A stretch of 9,663 bases of DNA from Lachnospiraceae bacterium (GTDB lineage: Bacteria; Bacillota; Clostridia; Lachnospirales; Lachnospiraceae): contig JAILFQ010000037.1 in the NCBI GenBank assembly GCA_024697505.1, positions 1 through 9,663 of the forward strand, read 5' to 3'. Position 1 is the first letter of the stretch, and every line of letters begins with the position of its first letter. Shown here piece after piece: positions 7,201-9,663 of the stretch. The position numbers were made by a program, and so were the translations under genes. The notes beneath the pieces were generated by a model that was not told the origin of the DNA, made no database searches, and was given only the letters and a program-made list of their open reading frames with translations.

Positions 7201-8234
7201 TGGCAAGAGGAGATTTAATACTTGACGTTCAGAAGGTTCATAAGCGCTTTGCTTCCAAAGGCGTTGTGGTTAAGGCTGTTACAGATGTTTCTTTTACCGT
7301 TAATGAGGGTGAAACAATAGGTATTGTAGGAGAGTCCGGCTGCGGAAAGACAACTCTCGGAAGATGCATAGTAAGAGCTTACTCCGCATCTGAAGGAAAG
7401 GTAATGTATACCACAGCCGAAGGAAAAGTTGTAGACTTTCTTAAAGTAGATAAAAAAGAAATGAAGAAGATACGTAAGGAAATCCAGATGATCTTCCAGG
7501 ACCCTTACTCATCTCTTGACCCGAGAATGACTGTTCTTGATATAATTAAGGAACCTTTAAAGGCTAATTTTCCTGACATGAGCAATGATGAAATGAACGA
7601 GCGCTGTAAAGATATTGCGGCTAAGGTTGGACTTAACGTTGCCTACCTTAATCGTTACCCACATGCTTTCTCGGGTGGACAGCGTCAGCGTATAGGAATT
7701 GCAAGAGCTTTGGTTCTTAACCCAAGAATCATTGTTTGTGACGAGGCGGTTTCCGCTCTTGATGTTTCCGTTCAGGCTCAGGTTATTAACCTTTTAAACG
7801 ATCTTAAGAAGGAATTTGGTCTTACATATCTCTTTATAAGCCACGACCTCTCGGTTGTTGAGCACATTTCCGACAAGGTAGGTGTTATGTACCTTGGAAG
7901 AATGGTGGAGTATTCAAAGACGGAAGAACTTTTTGAAAAGCCTATGCATCCGTATACGGAAGCGCTTCTTTCCGCTGTACCTGTTGCGGATCCGGATTAT
8001 CAGATGGACAGAATTCCTCTTCAGGGAGAAATTCCAAACCCCGCAAACCCTCCAAAGGGCTGCTACTTCCATGAAAGATGCCGTTATTGCAAGAAGGGAC
8101 TGTGCGATGTTGAGGCACCGGAACTTAAAGAAACGCCGGACGGCAGACTTTGCGCCTGCCACAGAGCTTTGGAACTTAACCTTCGTGGATTTAAGTACGA
8201 AGAAGGCGCAAAAGACAAACAAAAAACTGAGTAG
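7200..8234 (+). CDS. ABC transporter ATP-binding protein, DppF/OppF type
   Basis: A 344-residue ATPase that should form a heterodimer with the DppD-type protein. Motifs are Walker A GESGCGKT (44-51), Q-loop IFQDPYSSLDPRM with Gln100, signature SGGQRQR (158-164), Walker B IIVCDE (177-182) with the OppF-like EAVSALDVSVQAQ continuation, and switch His215 in ISHD. The C-terminal Oligo_HPY part includes PMHPYTEALLSAVP (248-261) and a Cys-rich end (Cys288, 294, 297, 302, 318 and 320), compatible with an iron-sulfur site. An inserted-looking loop at 62-83 before the Q-loop replaces the short family turn. The ribosome binding site AGGAGG lies within the end of the preceding gene. It is the last gene of the transporter operon, followed by a terminator. 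Confidence 0.93.
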   Translation: MARGDLILDVQKVHKRFASKGVVVKAVTDVSFTVNEGETIGIVGESGCGKTTLGRCIVRAYSASEGKVMYTTAEGKVVDFLKVDKKEMKKIRKEIQMIFQDPYSSLDPRMTVLDIIKEPLKANFPDMSNDEMNERCKDIAAKVGLNVAYLNRYPHAFSGGQRQRIGIARALVLNPRIIVCDEAVSALDVSVQAQVINLLNDLKKEFGLTYLFISHDLSVVEHISDKVGVMYLGRMVEYSKTEELFEKPMHPYTEALLSAVPVADPDYQMDRIPLQGEIPNPANPPKGCYFHERCRYCKKGLCDVEAPELKETPDGRLCACHRALELNLRGFKYEEGAKDKQKTE

Positions 8235-8284
8235 AAAATACATAATTCTTAATATTATGGGCAATGGAGCCTAATCCGTTGCAG

Positions 8285-8321
8285 ATAAAAGTGAATTCTT
8301 TATGAATTCACTTTTATTTTA
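8285..8321. terminator. Terminator of the hydrolase-transporter operon
   Basis: A 14-bp perfect stem pairs 8285-8298 (ending GTGAATTC) with 8304-8317 (starting GAATTCAC) around a 5-nt TTTAT loop. A T-rich tract follows, and the A-rich 5' flank would also give U residues on the other strand. It lies about 50 nt after the DppF-type stop. The stem is AT-rich and weaker per base pair than GC-rich terminators, but long and exact. Confidence 0.75.
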
Positions 8322-8331
8322 TGTGTAATCG

Positions 8332-8340
8332 TGGTATACT
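8332..8340 (+). promoter_or_regulatory. Candidate extended -10 promoter for the FKBP lipoprotein gene
   Basis: TGGTATACT (8332-8340) matches an extended -10 element (TGnTATAAT) with one deviation. The -35 region at the usual distance (about 8312-8317, TTTTAT) is poor and falls in the 3' arm of the preceding terminator. The leader before the ATG at 8389 would be about 42 nt. It includes a small GGGCT/AGTCC hairpin (8353-8367) just ahead of the AAAGGAG site (8371-8377). Confidence 0.5.
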
Positions 8341-8388
8341 TTTTTAAGTTTCGGGCTTTTTGAGTCCAAAAAAGGAGAAGCATTTATT

Positions 8389-9444
8389 ATGAAAAAGAGA
8401 TTTTTTGCAGCGCTTCTTGCAGCAACTATGGTTCTTTCCTTCGGAGCCTGCGGCAGTAAAGAAGCAAAAGTAACACTTGGAGAGTACAAAGGAATGGAAC
8501 TTACCAATATTTCCGATTCCGAGTTCCAGGAATTCTACGATCAGCTTATTACCGAACAGTCCGGTTACGAAGCTGTAGACAGAGCGGCAGCTCTCGGAGA
8601 TCAGGTAAACATTGATTATAAAGGTGTTATTACAGAAACAGGAGTAGCTTTCGACGGTGGAACAGCTACAGGCTATGATCTTGTTCTTGGTTCCGGCAGT
8701 TTTATCGATAACTACGAGGAACAGATCGTAGGACACAGCGCCGGCGAAACCTTCGATGTTAACGTTACTTTCCCTGAAGATTATAAAAAAGAAGACCTTC
8801 AGGGCGTTCCGGCCACATTCACGGTTACTCTTAATAAGGTTTCCGAATACAAAACATTTGAGCTTACCGTTGATTATGTTAAGGAAAACTCAGAATTTGA
8901 AACAGTTGAAGAATTCCTTGCTTCTTTAAGAGAGTATGTAAATCTTCAGAATTTCCCTACTCAGATAGAGAAGAAGCTTCTTGAGATCTGTACTGTAGAC
9001 AATCTTCCTAAGGCAGAACTTACAGACAGAACAGAAACAATGTACAACTACTATTCCAACTACTTTGCACAGATGGCTGCAAGTTATGGCCTTGATGCCG
9101 CAACACTCATGTCATACATGGGATTCGCAGATGATGCCGCACTTCGTACATATGCTGAAACTCAGGCTACAAATGCTCTTAAGGTAGCTTACATCGTAAG
9201 AGAGATTACAGATAAAGAGAATCTTTATCTGGATCAGGATGCTTACAATGAGCGTGTAGAACTTTATGCGGATCATTACGAATATGATAATGTAGAAGAA
9301 TTTGTTAAAGCTTATGGCGAGCAGAACATTTCCGATTCTGTTTACTCCACTGTTGTTTACAATTACATAATTGAAAACGCTAAAAGAGTTGATGCAGTTG
9401 AGGAAGCAACAGAAGGAACAACAGAAGGAACAACAGAAGAGTAA
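8389..9444 (+). CDS. Trigger-factor-like FKBP-type peptidyl-prolyl isomerase lipoprotein
   Basis: A 351-residue exported protein. Residues 1-20 form a lipoprotein signal ending SFGAC, with Cys21 as the lipidation site; the -3 position is Phe rather than the usual Leu, so processing is probable rather than certain. Residues about 68-153 match the FKBP domain of trigger factor: GDQVNIDYKG (70-79), FDGGTATGYDLVLGSGSFI (88-106) and VNVTFPEDY (124-132). Residues about 156-335 are helical and resemble the trigger factor C-terminal chaperone arms. The ribosome-binding N-terminal domain of true trigger factor (about 430 residues) is absent and replaced by the signal sequence, so this is not the cytosolic tig product. 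It probably helps folding or proline isomerisation of secreted proteins at the outer membrane face. It has its own promoter and terminator and no evident link to the sugar operon. Confidence 0.87.
   Translation: MKKRFFAALLAATMVLSFGACGSKEAKVTLGEYKGMELTNISDSEFQEFYDQLITEQSGYEAVDRAAALGDQVNIDYKGVITETGVAFDGGTATGYDLVLGSGSFIDNYEEQIVGHSAGETFDVNVTFPEDYKKEDLQGVPATFTVTLNKVSEYKTFELTVDYVKENSEFETVEEFLASLREYVNLQNFPTQIEKKLLEICTVDNLPKAELTDRTETMYNYYSNYFAQMAASYGLDAATLMSYMGFADDAALRTYAETQATNALKVAYIVREITDKENLYLDQDAYNERVELYADHYEYDNVEEFVKAYGEQNISDSVYSTVVYNYIIENAKRVDAVEEATEGTTEGTTEE
9409..9441 (+). repeat. Tandem 12-bp coding repeat at the end of the FKBP gene
   Basis: ACAGAAGGAACA occurs at 9409-9420 and 9421-9432, followed by a partial third copy ACAGAAGAG (9433-9441) just before the stop codon. 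It encodes a Thr-Glu-Gly-Thr repeat tail, probably disordered and acidic. Tandem copies of this length can change number by replication slippage without breaking the frame. Confidence 0.85.
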
Positions 9445-9458
9445 AATCTTAAAACATT

Positions 9459-9489
9459 ACGTCGGCGGGCTTGCCTGCCGGCGTTTTTT
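9459..9489 (+). terminator. Intrinsic terminator of the FKBP lipoprotein gene
   Basis: ACGTCGGCGGGC (9459-9470) pairs with GCCTGCCGGCGT (9473-9484) over 11-12 bp with two G-U pairs, and six T follow (9484-9489). It lies 14 nt after the stop codon. This is the strongest GC-rich hairpin with a U-tract in the window. Confidence 0.88.
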
Positions 9490-9499
9490 GCTTTATACT
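9471..9499 (+). promoter_or_regulatory. Candidate promoter of the DUF1292-like gene, starting inside the terminator
   Basis: TTGCCT (9471-9476) and TATACT (9494-9499) are exactly 17 bp apart, a good sigma-A arrangement. The -35 hexamer begins in the loop and enters the 3' arm of the upstream terminator. The start point would be about 9506, giving a leader of only about 17 nt that is almost all ribosome binding site. Confidence 0.5.
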
Positions 9500-9522
9500 T
9501 TTAGTTAAAAGGAGGTAAAAAC

Positions 9523-9663
9523 ATGAATAATAACGAAGAAACAGATCAGGTAACCCTTACTTTGGATGATGATACGGAACTTGTTTGTGACGTACTTAAG
9601 ATATTTACTGCAAATGTAAACAACAAGGAACAGATGTATATTGCCCTTCTTCCGGAAAGTGCG
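9523..9663 (+). CDS. DUF1292-family small protein (partial)
   Basis: From the ATG at 9523 the frame stays open for 47 codons to the right edge. A strong AAAAGGAGG site (9507-9515) lies 7 nt before the start. The peptide MNNNEETDQVTLTLDDDTEL, followed later by YIALLPES, resembles the start of DUF1292 (YrzB/UPF0473-like) proteins, which open with an acidic T-L-x-D-(D/E)-D-x-E strand and then a YxxLLP motif. These are small cytoplasmic proteins of Firmicutes, usually under about 110 residues and without an established function. The call rests on this partial N-terminus only. Confidence 0.68.
   Translation, partial: MNNNEETDQVTLTLDDDTELVCDVLKIFTANVNNKEQMYIALLPESA

Noticed and set aside
5623..7206. 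A 527-codon open frame on the minus strand opposite the permease and ATPase genes
   Set aside because: It lies wholly antisense to genes with clear family motifs, its composition is rich in Cys, Ser, Arg and His without any recognisable domain, and it reflects codon bias of the plus-strand genes.
7882..8274. A 130-codon plus-strand frame running past the DppF-type stop
   Set aside because: It is out of frame within the ATPase gene, has a very biased Arg/Lys composition and no ribosome binding site or recognisable domain.
8235..8284. Possible small gene or structured RNA between the last ATPase gene and its terminator
   Set aside because: Only about 50 bp, with no start codon backed by a ribosome binding site and no stable fold found by eye; treated as 3' untranslated sequence.
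8341..8388. Possible riboswitch in the FKBP gene leader
   Set aside because: Only a 5-bp hairpin with one G-U pair is visible and the leader is too short for a known aptamer.
1..9663. Mobile element, CRISPR or defence system
   Set aside because: No transposase, integrase, terminal inverted repeats, regularly spaced repeats or defence-type domains were found on either strand.

Overview
The window looks like chromosomal DNA from a low-to-moderate-GC Gram-positive anaerobe, most likely a Clostridia member of the Lachnospiraceae type. This rests on strong AGGAGG ribosome binding sites, lipoproteins with long Asn/Thr/Pro linkers, Leu codons dominated by CTT, short intergenic gaps and a DUF1292-type small protein. 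The organism assignment is inference; there is no rRNA or other phylogenetic marker here.

Positions 1-8234 form one carbohydrate-utilisation locus. On the minus strand lies the 5' end of an AraC/cupin-type regulator (1-213, cut by the window edge). It is divergent from a plus-strand run: a cytoplasmic GH105/GH88-like unsaturated glycuronyl hydrolase (485-1618), a large family-5 solute-binding lipoprotein (1638-3719), two permeases (3803-4957 and 4957-6075) and two ATPases with Oligo_HPY tails (6094-7200 and 7200-8234). Several stop and start codons overlap. The 271-bp divergent region carries motifs shared by both sides (TGCACAAAGA and AGAAATATAG) and a tandem 11-bp repeat over the likely hydrolase promoter. 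A strong hairpin with a U-tract separates the binding-protein gene from the membrane genes, probably to keep binding protein in excess.

The likely joint function is as follows. The lipoprotein captures an oligosaccharide ending in an unsaturated uronic acid, for example a rhamnogalacturonan or pectin lyase product. The Opp/Dpp-type transporter imports it, the hydrolase removes the unsaturated residue in the cytoplasm, and the AraC protein senses the sugar. The substrate is inferred from the hydrolase family.

After a terminator at about 8285-8321 the content changes to housekeeping genes. First comes a lipoprotein made of the FKBP and C-terminal parts of trigger factor (8389-9444), a likely extracytoplasmic folding factor. 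A terminator follows, with a promoter that appears to start inside it, and then the 5' end of a small DUF1292-like gene (9523 to the window end). No RNA genes, mobile elements or CRISPR arrays were seen. The most interesting points are the regulatory architecture at 229-461, the pairing of a peptide-type ABC transporter with a glycuronyl hydrolase, and the divergent structural parts of that transporter.
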